Assembly: GCF_015672735.1 (NCBI RefSeq)
Contig: NZ_JADABY010000043.1
Span: forward strand, 1 to 64,000
DNA length: 64,000 nucleotides
Source of the DNA: Citrobacter sp. Res13-Sevr-PEB04-36
Lineage (GTDB): Bacteria; Pseudomonadota; Gammaproteobacteria; Enterobacterales; Enterobacteriaceae
Direction of reading: 5' to 3'
The position numbers and the translations under genes were made by a program. Shown here piece by piece: positions 9,059 to 18,277 of the stretch (its first letter is position 1; the number at the start of each line of letters is the position of its first letter). The notes under the pieces were generated by a model that saw only the letters and a list, made by a program, of their open reading frames with translations, was not told where the DNA came from and ran no database searches.

Positions 9059-9358
9059 ATGACACCCTGGTATCTGTACTTGATCCGTACCGCAGACAAC
9101 GCCCTGTACACCGGAATAACCACCGATGTGCAGCGCCGCTATAAGCAACATCAAAGCGGTAAAGGCGCGAAAGCCTTGCGTGGAAAGGGAGAGTTAGCTC
9201 TGGTATTTACCGCGCAGGTCGGCGATCGTTCGCTGGCCCTGCGCATAGAATATCGAGTCAAGCAGCTCACAAAGCGTCAGAAAGAGCGCCTTGTAGAAGG
9301 TGAAGGGCTTGAGGCACTGTTGAGTAGCCTACAAGCCCCGGCGCTTAAAAGCGATTGA
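9059..9358 (+). CDS. yhbQ: YhbQ, GIY-YIG nuclease superfamily protein
   Basis: Single-domain GIY-YIG protein of 99 aa. The signature appears as YLYLI (5-9) and YTGI (17-20), followed by the catalytic-type Arg in RRYKQH and the Glu in [12 protein letters not shown]. coli YhbQ has reported nuclease activity in vitro; its cellular role is open. The ATG at 9059 gives the E. coli-type MTPWYLYLI start; an ATG at 9050 is also in frame. Its last 14 bases overlap the convergent yhbS. Confidence 0.92.
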   Translation: MTPWYLYLIRTADNALYTGITTDVQRRYKQHQSGKGAKALRGKGELALVFTAQVGDRSLALRIEYRVKQLTKRQKERLVEGEGLEALLSSLQAPALKSD

Positions 9359-9848
9359 AGTGGTCGTGGTATTCCACCAGGCCAGACACGCCCTCCAGCG
9401 CATCGTCCGCCAGGCGATGCACCTGGAACGCGCTTTCGGTGCCCGGCCAGCGGCAGTGTAGATCGTGGTGTGCTGCCAGTTCGAAGCCAAAGCGACTGTA
9501 CAGTGCCGGATCGCCCAGCGTGACCACCGCGGCGTAACCAAACTCGTTCAGTGAATCCAGCCCTTCATAGACCAGCTGACGCGCCAGCCCCTGCCCACGG
9601 TAATTTTCATCGACCGCTAACGGTGCCATACCGACCCACTGCAAATCTTCACCTTGCACATCAACAGGACTGAACGCGACGTAGCCGACCACCTGACCTT
9701 CGTCGTCGGTGGCAACCAAGCCCAGCGTCAGAAAACCGTCTTCACGCAGGTCGTGCACTAACTTCGCTTCCGCGTCGCTTTCAAAGGAACGACGCAGCAG
9801 CGCATCAATACCAGGGGCATCAATGGGAATTTCAACTCGAATCAGCAT
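9345..9848 (-). CDS. yhbS: YhbS, GNAT family acetyltransferase
   Basis: Acetyltransferase-fold protein of 167 aa (the E. coli length). The acetyl-CoA binding motif A appears as [15 protein letters not shown] (about 88-102), followed by a beta-bulge segment [14 protein letters not shown]. The substrate is not known. It is read just after ubiT with a 7-base overlap, which suggests co-transcription with that gene. Confidence 0.93.
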   Translation of the reverse strand: MLIRVEIPIDAPGIDALLRRSFESDAEAKLVHDLREDGFLTLGLVATDDEGQVVGYVAFSPVDVQGEDLQWVGMAPLAVDENYRGQGLARQLVYEGLDSLNEFGYAAVVTLGDPALYSRFGFELAAHHDLHCRWPGTESAFQVHRLADDALEGVSGLVEYHDHFNRF

Positions 9849-10366
9849 GGTTCACCTACCGAGGTCTGTTTGGTTTCTGGCGAATGTTTCATACCCGCCT
9901 CAACAAAGTCCGCCAGTTGCAGCAGCATCACGCGCAATGCCTTCGGCATCTGCTCCAGTTCAATGGCGTCCATCAGATTTTTCACATGTAGCCCTAATTC
10001 TGTATCGCCTTCAATCACCAGGCGACGCTGGAAGAAAAGCGTATCCGGATCCTGCTTACGCGCCGCAATCATCAATAAATCGCTGGCGTCTGCGCTAAAA
10101 CTCACATCAGCGTCTGCGTTCTGACTGACGATAAGTTTGTCGTTCTCAACAGAGGTATACCATCTGAGGCCAATATCACGAACATTTATGCTCAACCAGC
10201 GACCGTCGAGAAACTCCAGTTCCCCATCGGCCAGCGCCTGGCGAAATTGCCAGCTCAGAACCTGTTCCAGTACCTGGCGCTTGAGCGTAAAGGGCGTCAG
10301 TTTAACCGGCACACTCATCAGAGAAGGACCAAAATGTACTAAGCGTGAACGCAGTTTATCCAACAC
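9842..10366 (-). CDS. ubiT: UbiT, SCP2-domain accessory factor for O2-independent ubiquinone synthesis
   Basis: Lipid-binding protein of 174 aa (YhbT) with an SCP2 sterol-carrier fold, needed with UbiU and UbiV to make ubiquinone without oxygen; it is thought to bind prenylated precursors. The hydrophobic core runs through WYTSVENDKLIVSQ and DLLMIAARKQDPDTLFFQRRLVIEG. It is divergent from ubiU across 219 bases that contain two palindromes (see separate entries). In E. coli the ubiUV genes respond to FNR; no clear FNR site was found here by eye. Confidence 0.94.
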   Translation of the reverse strand: MLDKLRSRLVHFGPSLMSVPVKLTPFTLKRQVLEQVLSWQFRQALADGELEFLDGRWLSINVRDIGLRWYTSVENDKLIVSQNADADVSFSADASDLLMIAARKQDPDTLFFQRRLVIEGDTELGLHVKNLMDAIELEQMPKALRVMLLQLADFVEAGMKHSPETKQTSVGEPC

Positions 10367-10436
10367 GAGCTTTACTCCCTGTTTCTATAGTCCTGCTATT
10401 TTGCCATATCAAATAAACGACATAGCGGCATAAATC

Positions 10437-10458
10437 AACAATTCGATACGAAATTGTT
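10437..10458. promoter_or_regulatory. inverted repeat in the ubiT/ubiU divergent region (site 1)
   Basis: AACAATT (10437-10443) and AATTGTT (10452-10458) form a perfect 7-bp inverted repeat with an 8-nt spacer. Its size and symmetry fit a dimeric regulator. It does not match the FNR consensus TTGAT-N4-ATCAA. The regulator is not identified. Confidence 0.45.
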
Positions 10459-10465
10459 ACCTCTT

Positions 10466-10482
10466 TATTGGTGACACCAATA
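10466..10482. promoter_or_regulatory. 17-bp near-perfect palindrome in the ubiT/ubiU divergent region (site 2)
   Basis: TATTGGTG-A-CACCAATA is a perfect palindrome around one central base, located about 104 bases before ubiU and 100 before ubiT. It is a strong candidate operator by symmetry alone; the binding protein is unknown. Confidence 0.5.
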
Positions 10483-10585
10483 CAACTTTAACTGCCTCAA
10501 ATCAAAAATTGTCTCAGCAAGGTTAACTAAAATCCCTCTTCGTTAACATTTTTGCGCCCAGACGGCGTAACTTTCAGGATAAATT

Positions 10586-11581
10586 ATGGAGCTGCTGTGC
10601 CCTGCCGGAAATCTCCCGGCGCTTAAGGCGGCCATCGAGAACGGCGCTGATGCTGTATACATCGGGCTAAAAGATGATACCAACGCCCGTCATTTCGCCG
10701 GCCTTAATTTTACCGAGAAAAAACTGCAGGAAGCGGTGAGTTTTGTCCATCAACATCGCCGTAAGCTGCACATCGCGATTAACACCTTTGCCCACCCGGA
10801 TGGTTACGCTCGCTGGCAGCGAGCCGTGGATATGGCGGCACAACTGGGCGCGGATGCACTGATCCTCGCCGATCTCGCCATGCTTGAGTATGCCGCAGAA
10901 CGCTACCCGCATATTGAGCGCCATGTCTCTGTTCAGGCATCGGCAACCAATGAAGAAGCGGTAAATTTCTATCACCGTAACTTTGACGTCGCGCGTGTGG
11001 TGCTGCCGCGCGTGCTGTCGATTCATCAGGTGAAACAACTCGCGCGCGTGACGCCGGTTCCTTTGGAAGTGTTTGCTTTCGGCAGCCTGTGCATTATGGC
11101 GGAAGGACGCTGCTATCTTTCGTCTTATCTGACGGGCGAATCCCCCAATACCGTCGGCGCGTGTTCCCCAGCCCGTTTTGTACGCTGGCAGCAGACCGCG
11201 CAGGGGCTGGAATCTCGCCTGAACGAAGTGCTGATTGACCGTTACCAGGATGGTGAAAACGCCGGGTATCCCACGCTGTGTAAAGGGCGTTATCTGGTGG
11301 ATGGCGAGCGCTACCACGCGTTGGAAGAACCCACCAGCCTGAACACCTTAGAACTGCTGCCTGACCTGCTGGCTGCCAATATTGCCTCGGTGAAAATCGA
11401 GGGGCGTCAGCGTAGCCCGGCCTATGTCAGCCAGGTGGCGAAAGTGTGGCGTCAGGCGATTGACCGCTGCAAAGCAGATCCGCAGAACTTCGTTCCGCAA
11501 AGCGCCTGGATGGAAACGCTCGGCTCTATGTCCGAAGGCACGCAGACCACACTTGGCGCGTATCACCGTAAATGGCAGTGA
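10586..11581 (+). CDS. ubiU: UbiU, O2-independent ubiquinone hydroxylation Fe-S subunit
   Basis: U32 peptidase-family protein of 331 aa that forms a heterodimer with UbiV and carries out ring hydroxylation in anaerobic ubiquinone synthesis, using prephenate as oxygen donor in E. coli. The four cysteines known to hold the 4Fe-4S cluster are all present at 169, 176, 193 and 232. The N-terminus MELLCPAGNLPALKAAI is typical of U32 proteins. The stop lies 8 bases before the ubiV start, so the two are co-translated. Confidence 0.97.
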   Translation: MELLCPAGNLPALKAAIENGADAVYIGLKDDTNARHFAGLNFTEKKLQEAVSFVHQHRRKLHIAINTFAHPDGYARWQRAVDMAAQLGADALILADLAMLEYAAERYPHIERHVSVQASATNEEAVNFYHRNFDVARVVLPRVLSIHQVKQLARVTPVPLEVFAFGSLCIMAEGRCYLSSYLTGESPNTVGACSPARFVRWQQTAQGLESRLNEVLIDRYQDGENAGYPTLCKGRYLVDGERYHALEEPTSLNTLELLPDLLAANIASVKIEGRQRSPAYVSQVAKVWRQAIDRCKADPQNFVPQSAWMETLGSMSEGTQTTLGAYHRKWQ

Positions 11582-11589
11582 GAAAAGCA

Positions 11590-12468
11590 ATGAAATATTC
11601 CTTAGGACCGGTGCTCTACTACTGGTCGAAAGAGACGCTGGAAGACTTTTATCAGCAGGCAGCCACCAGCCATGCCGACGTTATCTATCTTGGCGAAGCG
11701 GTGTGCAGCAAGCGCCGGGCGACCAAAGTGGGTGACTGGATCGACATGGCGAAGTCCCTCGCCGGGAGCGGTAAGCAGGTGGTCCTGTCCACGCTGGCAC
11801 TGGTGCAGGCGTCATCTGAACTGGGTGAACTGAAACGCTATGTCGAAAACGGTGACTTCCTGCTGGAAGCCAGCGATCTCGGTGTGGTCAATATGTGCGC
11901 CGAACGTAAACTGCCGTTCGTGGCCGGACACGCTCTCAACTGCTACAACGCTGTAACGCTGCGTATTCTGCTCAAGCAGGGCATGGTGCGCTGGTGTATG
12001 CCGGTTGAGTTGTCGCGCGATTGGCTGGTGAACCTGCTCAACCAATGTGACGAACTGGGTATTCGCGACCAGTTTGAAACCGAAGTACTGAGCTACGGGC
12101 ATCTGCCGCTGGCCTACTCTGCCCGCTGCTTCACCGCACGTTCCGAAGATAAGCCTAAAGACGAGTGTGAAACCTGCTGCATCAAGTATCCCAACGGGCG
12201 TGATGTCCTGTCGCAGGAGAATCAGCAGGTGTTTGTCCTCAACGGTATTCAGACCATGAGCGGCTACGTCTACAACCTCGGTAATGAGCTGGCGTCCATG
12301 CAGGGGTTGGTTGATATTGTGCGCCTGTCCCCGTTGGGAACCGAGACATTCGCCATGCTGGATGCCTTCCGTGCCAACGAGAATGGTGATGCCCCATTAC
12401 CGCTTGCCGCCCATAGTGACTGCAACGGCTACTGGAAACGACTGGCAGGCCTGGAACTGCAGATGTGA
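11590..12468 (+). CDS. ubiV: UbiV, O2-independent ubiquinone hydroxylation Fe-S subunit
   Basis: Partner of UbiU, 292 aa (the E. coli length). The cluster cysteines are at 39, 180, 193 and 197, the last two in DECETCCIKYPNG. The ATG at 11590 is chosen to match the E. coli start MKYSLGPVL; an ATG at 11572 is in frame but would lie inside ubiU with no clear ribosome site. A long inverted repeat follows before yhbW. Confidence 0.97.
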   Translation: MKYSLGPVLYYWSKETLEDFYQQAATSHADVIYLGEAVCSKRRATKVGDWIDMAKSLAGSGKQVVLSTLALVQASSELGELKRYVENGDFLLEASDLGVVNMCAERKLPFVAGHALNCYNAVTLRILLKQGMVRWCMPVELSRDWLVNLLNQCDELGIRDQFETEVLSYGHLPLAYSARCFTARSEDKPKDECETCCIKYPNGRDVLSQENQQVFVLNGIQTMSGYVYNLGNELASMQGLVDIVRLSPLGTETFAMLDAFRANENGDAPLPLAAHSDCNGYWKRLAGLELQM

Positions 12469-12474
12469 TTAATA

Positions 12475-12544
12475 GCTCACTTTGTTAACAACAATCGCTA
12501 GTCTTTAATGCAATATTAAAAGATTAACCGGTAACAAAGTGAGC
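12475..12544. promoter_or_regulatory. 13-bp perfect inverted repeat before yhbW, covering its ribosome site
   Basis: GCTCACTTTGTTA (12475-12487) is repeated in reverse complement as TAACAAAGTGAGC (12532-12544), with 44 bases between. The right arm includes the likely ribosome site AAGTGAG, 4 bases before the yhbW ATG. As RNA it could hide that site; as DNA it could be two operator half-sites. The function is inferred. Confidence 0.6.
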
Positions 12545-12548
12545 CGTT

Positions 12549-13556
12549 ATGACTGACAAAACCATTCCGTTTTCGGTGCTCGATCTGGCGCCGATCCCTG
12601 AAGGATCCAGCGCAAAGCAGGCCTTCTCGCACTCTCGTGATCTCGCCCAACTGGCGGAAAAGCGCGGCTACCATCGCTACTGGCTGGCTGAACATCACAA
12701 TATGACCGGCATCGCCAGTGCCGCAACCTCGGTGCTCATCAGCTATCTGGCGGCCAATACCACTACCCTGCATCTGGGTTCTGGCGGCGTGATGTTACCC
12801 AACCATTCCCCACTGGTGATTGCCGAACAGTTCGGCACGCTGAATACGCTGTATCCGGGACGTATTGATCTCGGTCTGGGTCGTGCGCCGGGCAGCGATC
12901 AACCAACCATGCGCGCGCTACGCCGCCATATGAGTGGTGATATTGATAACTTTCCCCGCGACGTGACAGAACTGGTGGACTGGTTTGACGCACGTGACCC
13001 TAATCCCCACGTGCGTCCGGTTCCCGGCTACGGAGAGCAAATCCCGGTCTGGCTGTTAGGCTCCAGTCTGTACAGCGCACAACTGGCCGCCCAGTTGGGC
13101 CTGCCGTTTGCCTTCGCTTCCCACTTCGCACCGGATATGCTGCACCAGGCGCTGCATCTCTATCGTACTCAATTCAAACCCTCCACGCGTCTGGCAACAC
13201 CGTATGCGATGGTGTGCATCAACATCATCGCCGCCGACAGCAATCGTGACGCCGAGTTTCTCTTCACCTCTATGCAGCAGGCGTTTATGAAACTGCGTCG
13301 GGGTGAAACCGGACAGCTCCCGCCGCCGGTGGAGAATATGCATCAGCTGTGGTCTGCGTCCGAGCAGTATGGCGTACAGCAGGCGTTAAGCATGTCGCTG
13401 GTGGGAGATAAAGCAAAAGTACGTCACGGACTGGAGTCGATTCTGCGTGAAACCCAGGCCGATGAGATTATGGTTAACGGGCAGATTTTTGACCATCAGG
13501 CACGCCTGCATTCGTTTGAGTTGGCAATGCAGGTGAAAGAGGATTTGGTTGGGTAG
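12549..13556 (+). CDS. yhbW: YhbW, luciferase-like flavin monooxygenase family protein
   Basis: Protein of 335 aa of the bacterial luciferase-like (F420/FMN) monooxygenase family. The barrel opens with [12 protein letters not shown], and the [17 protein letters not shown] and [15 protein letters not shown] segments are the usual cofactor-pocket regions. Its substrate is unknown; the subgroup is often found near luxA-like genes without making light. It sits behind ubiUV, but the inverted repeat in the gap suggests separate control. A BIME follows, then mtr on the other strand. Confidence 0.92.
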   Translation: MTDKTIPFSVLDLAPIPEGSSAKQAFSHSRDLAQLAEKRGYHRYWLAEHHNMTGIASAATSVLISYLAANTTTLHLGSGGVMLPNHSPLVIAEQFGTLNTLYPGRIDLGLGRAPGSDQPTMRALRRHMSGDIDNFPRDVTELVDWFDARDPNPHVRPVPGYGEQIPVWLLGSSLYSAQLAAQLGLPFAFASHFAPDMLHQALHLYRTQFKPSTRLATPYAMVCINIIAADSNRDAEFLFTSMQQAFMKLRRGETGQLPPPVENMHQLWSASEQYGVQQALSMSLVGDKAKVRHGLESILRETQADEIMVNGQIFDHQARLHSFELAMQVKEDLVG

Positions 13557-13563
13557 GTTTGGG

Positions 13564-13637
13564 TTGCCCGGTGGCGCTACGCTTACCGGGCCTACGGGTT
13601 CGAGTAGGCCGGATAAGGCGTAGCCGCCATCCGGCAC
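13564..13637. repeat. BIME (two REP units) between yhbW and mtr
   Basis: Two REP units in opposite orientation: GCCCGGTGGCG...TACCGGGCCTACGG, then GTAGGCCGGATAAGGCG...CGCCATCCGGC. The pair lies between the 3' ends of convergent genes. Confidence 0.88.
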
Positions 13638-13642
13638 GCTAC

Positions 13643-14887
13643 TTACTGATACACCGGCAACAAATTAACGCTCGACAGGATATGGATAACCGCGTTGCCG
13701 ACACCGAACACCAGAATCAGGGCAATCATCGGCTTGCCGCCCCAGACGCGGAATTTCGGGCTACCAAACCGCTTACGGGATTTACGTGCCAGCAGAGCCG
13801 GCACAATGGCCGCCCAAATAGTGGCCGCGAGCCCTGCATAGCCAATGGCGTACAGGAAGCCGTTCGGCCACAGCAGGCCACCGACAATCGGTGGGACAAA
13901 GGTCAGTAAGGCGGTTTTCAAACGCCCCATTGCTGAGTCATCAAAACCAAACAGATCCGCCAGATAGTCGAACAGGCCCAGCGTCACGCCAAGGAACGAA
14001 CTCGCCACGGCAAAGTTGGAGAACACCACCAGTAGCAGATCCAGACTGCGGCTGTTCAGCACCCCACTCAGCGCCTGTACCAGTACATCAATGTTACCGC
14101 CCTGCTTAGCAATGCCAATGAATTCCGGGCGTGGAATATTGCCCATCGTCCCCAGCAACCATACGGTGTACAACACCAGCGCCAGTAGCGTGCCGTACAC
14201 CAGGCACTTTACGATGGTCTTCGGATCTTTACCGTAATACTTCATCAGACTCGGTACGTTACCGTGATAACCAAAGGATGCCAGACAAAACGGCAGCGTC
14301 ATCAGCAGATACGGTGTGTACGACGCATTGCTTTCCGCGACGTTAAACAACGTGGTTGGGGATACATGTCCCATCAGGCTACCGAAGGTCAGGAAGAAGG
14401 TGATCACCTTCGCACCCAGCACGATGGCCGTCATGCGGCTCACCGCTTTGGTACTCAACCACACCACAAACGCTACCAGCAACGCGAAGCCAAACCCTGC
14501 CGCTCGCGCCGGGACGTTCAGTGACATCTCGGCAAAGGTATGGTGCAGAATCGAGCCGCTCGCCGATATATACGCATAGGTCAGGATATACAGAACAAAC
14601 GCAATAGAGATGCCGTTGACAACATTCCAGCCTTTGCCCAGCAGATCTTTGGTGATGGTGTCGAAGCTCGAACCAATACGATAATTGAGATTAGCCTCAA
14701 GGATCATCAGCCCGGAATGCAGCATGCAGAACCAGGTAAAGATCAGTGCCGCCATTGACCAGAAGAACCACGCCCCGGACATGACTACGGGCAGAGAAAA
14801 CATCCCCGCGCCAATAATGGTGCCGCCGATAATCACCACGCCGCCAAGCAGCGATGGTGACGTTTGGGTGGTGGTTAGTGTTGCCAT
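13643..14887 (-). CDS. mtr: tryptophan-specific permease Mtr
   Basis: High-affinity tryptophan (and indole) proton symporter of the inner membrane, 414 aa, aromatic amino acid permease family, with about 11 membrane segments. The N-terminal [19 protein letters not shown] (about 15-33) is the conserved substrate-path helix of this family. A good match to a TrpR operator lies 54-71 bases upstream, in agreement with known tryptophan repression of mtr in E. coli. Confidence 0.96.
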   Translation of the reverse strand: MATLTTTQTSPSLLGGVVIIGGTIIGAGMFSLPVVMSGAWFFWSMAALIFTWFCMLHSGLMILEANLNYRIGSSFDTITKDLLGKGWNVVNGISIAFVLYILTYAYISASGSILHHTFAEMSLNVPARAAGFGFALLVAFVVWLSTKAVSRMTAIVLGAKVITFFLTFGSLMGHVSPTTLFNVAESNASYTPYLLMTLPFCLASFGYHGNVPSLMKYYGKDPKTIVKCLVYGTLLALVLYTVWLLGTMGNIPRPEFIGIAKQGGNIDVLVQALSGVLNSRSLDLLLVVFSNFAVASSFLGVTLGLFDYLADLFGFDDSAMGRLKTALLTFVPPIVGGLLWPNGFLYAIGYAGLAATIWAAIVPALLARKSRKRFGSPKFRVWGGKPMIALILVFGVGNAVIHILSSVNLLPVYQ

Positions 14888-14940
14888 TCAGCCATCTCTC
14901 CAGTCATTTATCTTGTGACTACATATCAATGTGCTGCACT

Positions 14941-14958
14941 GTACCAGTACACGAGTAC
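14941..14958. promoter_or_regulatory. TrpR operator upstream of mtr
   Basis: GTACCAGTACACGAGTAC matches the palindromic TrpR consensus GTACTAGTTAACTAGTAC at 14 of 18 positions, including both outer GTAC and AGTAC blocks. It lies upstream of mtr, a known TrpR-regulated gene. Confidence 0.75.
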
Positions 14959-14964
14959 AAAGGG

Positions 14965-14998
14965 AATAAAAAAAGCCCCGATTGTTAAGATCGGGGCT
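14965..14998 (-). terminator. intrinsic terminator downstream of deaD
   Basis: AGCCCCGAT-TGTTAAG-ATCGGGGCT hairpin (14974-14998), followed on the minus strand by a run of seven T. It ends the deaD transcript after passing through the ERIC element. Confidence 0.88.
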
Positions 14999-15019
14999 GT
15001 ATATTTTACTTTACGCTTT

Positions 15020-15146
<127 letters not shown>

Positions 15147-15157
15147 AGCCAAGAGGC

Positions 15158-17104
15158 TTATGCGTCACCGCCGAAACGACGACGACCTGCGGAGTCATCA
15201 CGACGCGGAGCGGAAGCATCGTCACGACGTGGAGCACGGCTGCCTTCACGACGTTCGCCACTGAAACGACGACCATCACCACGGCCACCTTCACGACGTT
15301 CGGTGCTGTTACCACGGTTTTCGCCACGGCCGCCTTCACGACGTTCGCCGCTGAAACGACCACCGCCGCCGCCACGACGCTCACCACCGGTGTGCGGTAC
15401 TGCATCGCCAACCAGCTGCATGTTCATTGGCTTGTTCAGGATGCGAGTACGGGTAAAGTGCTGCAGCACGTCGCCCGGCATACCTTTCGGCAGTTCGATG
15501 GTGGAGTGCGTACCGAACAGCTTGATATTACCGATGTAACGGCTGCTGATGTCACCTTCGTTAGCGATCGCGCCAACGATATGACGAACTTCAACACCGT
15601 CATCACGGCCCACTTCAATGCGGTACAGCTGCATATCGCCAACGTCACGACGTTCACGACGCGGACGGTCTTCACCACCACGCTCCGGGCGGTCGCCACG
15701 CGGGCCACGATCGTTACGATCATTGCGGTCACGCGGACCACGATCGTCACGGTCACGGAATTCACGCTTCGGACGCATCGGTGCATCAGGTGGTACGATC
15801 AGTGGACGTTCGCCCTGTGCCATTTTCAGCAATGCTGCGGCCAGAGTTTCGATATCCAGCTCTTCTTCCGGCTGCATTTTCGCCAGCAGAGCACGGTACT
15901 GATCCAGATCGCTGCTTTCCAGCTGCTGCTGTACTTTCGCGGCGAATTTTTCCAGACGGCGCTTGCCCAGCAGATCTGCGTTCGGCAGTTCCACTTCCGG
16001 AATGGTCAGCTTCATGGTGCGTTCGATATTACGCAGCAGACGACGCTCGCGGTTCTCAACAAACAGCAGCGCACGGCCAGCACGACCCGCACGGCCGGTA
16101 CGGCCGATACGGTGAACGTAAGACTCGGAGTCCATCGGGATGTCATAGTTAACAACCAGGCTGATACGCTCAACGTCCAGGCCACGGGCCGCAACGTCGG
16201 TCGCAATCAGAATATCCAGACGACCGTCTTTCAGACGCTCCAGAGTCTGCTCACGCAGGGACTGGTTCATGTCACCGTTTAGAGCAGCGCTGCTATAACC
16301 GCTACGCTCCAGCGCTTCTGCCACTTCCAGGGTCGCATTTTTGGTACGAACGAAGATAATCGCCGCGTCAAAATCTTCTGCTTCCAGGAAACGCACCAGC
16401 GCTTCATTTTTACGCATGCCCCAGACAGTCCAGTAGCTCTGGCTGATGTCAGGACGCGTGGTGACGCTGGACTGAATGCGTACTTCCTGCGGCTCTTTCA
16501 TAAAGCGGCGGGTAATACGGCGAATCGCTTCCGGCATGGTAGCAGAGAACAGAGCGGTCTGATGACCTTCCGGGATCTGCGCCATAATCGTTTCAACGTC
16601 TTCGATGAAGCCCATACGCAGCATTTCATCGGCTTCGTCCAGCACTAAACCGCTCAGTTTAGAGAGGTTCAGGGTACCGCGTTTCAGGTGATCCAGCAGA
16701 CGACCCGGCGTACCGACGACGATCTGCGGGCCCTGACGCAGGGCACGTAACTGCACGTCATAACGCTGGCCGCCGTAAAGGGCTACCACGTTCACGCCGT
16801 GCATATGTTTAGAGAAATCCGTCATGGCTTCTGCAACCTGAACCGCCAGTTCGCGGGTCGGTGCCAGCACCAGAATCTGAGGTGCCTTCAGCTCAGGATC
16901 AAGATTGTTGAGCAGCGGTAAGGAGAACGCTGCAGTTTTGCCGCTACCGGTCTGGGCCATACCCAGAACGTCGCGACCGCCCAGCAGATGCGGAATGCAC
17001 TCTGCCTGGATTGGAGATGGTTTTTCGTAACCCAGATCGGTAAGGGCTTCAAGGATAGGAGCCTTCAGGCCCAGATCTGCAAAAGTGGTTTCGAATTCAG
17101 CCAT
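15158..17104 (-). CDS. deaD: ATP-dependent RNA helicase DeaD (CsdA)
   Basis: DEAD-box helicase that helps 50S ribosome assembly and mRNA decay, particularly in the cold. At 648 aa it is longer than the E. coli protein (629). Helicase motifs run from PSPIQ (29-33) through AQTGSGKT (50-57), [13 protein letters not shown] (about 155), SAT and [12 protein letters not shown] DbpA-like RNA-binding domain is followed by an Arg/Gly/Asp-rich tail, where most of the extra length lies: imperfect GERREGGRG-type repeats. The ATG at 17104 sits inside the stop region of the small yrbN frame, so translation is coupled. Confidence 0.96.
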
Positions 17105-17177
17105 GTAGTACGTGTGCCTCAAAATTAATGGCGGCCAGTCTACATAACTCATCATGAAATTGATCTGCAATTTTCAT
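17097..17177 (-). CDS. yrbN: YrbN, 26-residue leader protein upstream of deaD
   Basis: Small open frame of 26 aa, [20 protein letters not shown] followed by AHVLHG. It closely resembles the small protein YrbN found at the same position in E. coli. Its last codons overlap the first 8 bases of deaD, so ribosomes finishing yrbN can restart on deaD; that coupling, more than a free peptide, may be its role. It is too short for ordinary gene callers. Confidence 0.8.
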
Positions 17178-17284
17178 TGAAAAGTGTGAACCGGCTCAAA
17201 GTAGGTGTATTAACGAACAACAACGCCCTCACCGGTGAAGGTGATGGCAATCAAAAAAAGATTACGGGCTGATGTGTACGTCAG

Positions 17285-18169
17285 CTATTGCTGGTCCGAT
17301 TCTGCCAGGTCATCTTGGTCCTGGCCCAGGAGCGATAATTCCAACAATGCGTATCGGTGCTCAACAAAGTTATGAACGTTGTTAGCCACCGCCAGTTTGA
17401 ACAATGCCGTAGCGTTGTCCAAATCCCCCAGACTTAGGTAGTACTTACCTAAATAGAAGTTGGTTTCACTGAGATGCTCAGCGAGCGAGGTGTTATCCGT
17501 TGCGTCCGCCTTCAGGCGTTCCATCAGCGTTGCTTCGCTAATGTTGCCCAGGTAGAACTCGACAATGTTCCATCCCCATTGCTCTTTATCCGATTTCTCG
17601 AAGCGCTGTATTAACGCTTCTTTAGCCTGCTTCTCATCGAGCTTCTGCTCGGCGAGATACAGCCACAGACTGCGGAATGGATCATTGGGATCGTCTTGAT
17701 AAAACGCTAGCAGATCATCTTGCGCTAACTTGTCGCGACCGCCGTAATACAATGCGATACCGCGATTTAAGTGCGCGTAGTTGTAAGTTGGATCAAGCTC
17801 TAGTACAGAATCAAACGCTTCATAGGCAGCATCAAAATTGCCTGCCTGCGTTAAATATATACCTAAGTAATTGAATACTTCAGGCATATCTGGTCGGATT
17901 GCCAACGCTTGTGAAAAATCATTTCGCGCTAGTGCCCTCAGACCGAGACTATCATACAACACTCCGCGCTCATATAAAAGCTGTGCGCGTTCGTCATCGG
18001 TTAAAGCCCGACTGGCAAGAATTTGTTCCATACGTGCCAGAATCACTTCCTGCTGTAAAGTCGGTTGCAGTGGTACTGCGAGGACTTCACTCTTACGCCA
18101 GGCGGAATTACTGCATCCAGCCAGCGTGAGTGCTGTCGCAACGAAACACCAGCGCAAAAAAGGCTTCAT
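17285..18169 (-). CDS. nlpI: lipoprotein NlpI, peptidoglycan hydrolase adaptor
   Basis: Outer-membrane lipoprotein of 294 aa that brings the protease Prc and endopeptidases such as MepS together and so tunes cell-wall growth. The signal peptide ends ALTLAGC, placing the lipid on Cys19. Several TPR units follow (for example [20 protein letters not shown] and [14 protein letters not shown]). It is downstream of pnp with a hairpin in between, the same order as in E. coli. Confidence 0.96.
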   Translation of the reverse strand: MKPFLRWCFVATALTLAGCSNSAWRKSEVLAVPLQPTLQQEVILARMEQILASRALTDDERAQLLYERGVLYDSLGLRALARNDFSQALAIRPDMPEVFNYLGIYLTQAGNFDAAYEAFDSVLELDPTYNYAHLNRGIALYYGGRDKLAQDDLLAFYQDDPNDPFRSLWLYLAEQKLDEKQAKEALIQRFEKSDKEQWGWNIVEFYLGNISEATLMERLKADATDNTSLAEHLSETNFYLGKYYLSLGDLDNATALFKLAVANNVHNFVEHRYALLELSLLGQDQDDLAESDQQ

Positions 18170-18245
18170 TTCCCACTCCCGAAGACAACGATTGAATGAA
18201 CGTCCTGTTCCCCGGTTGCTAACAAGGCTTCCTGCCGGGTTAAAG

Positions 18246-18267
18246 GCCCTCCGCTCACGCGGAGGGC
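18246..18267 (-). terminator. hairpin after pnp
   Basis: GCCCTCCGC-TCAC-GCGGAGGGC, a 9-bp GC-rich stem 11 bases past the pnp stop, followed on the minus strand only by CTTTAA. It is probably a partial terminator or a 3'-end block that leaves nlpI partly co-transcribed. Confidence 0.6.
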
Positions 18268-18277
18268 AATGGCAACC

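Noticed and set aside
10431-10510. FNR site between ubiT and ubiU
   Set aside because: ATCAA half-sites occur near 10434 and 10502 but no partner TTGAT at the right spacing; not strong enough to call.
15170-15400. Repeated blocks that could look like a CRISPR array
   Set aside because: They are in-frame repeats coding for the DeaD tail; repeat length and spacers are irregular and no cas genes are present.
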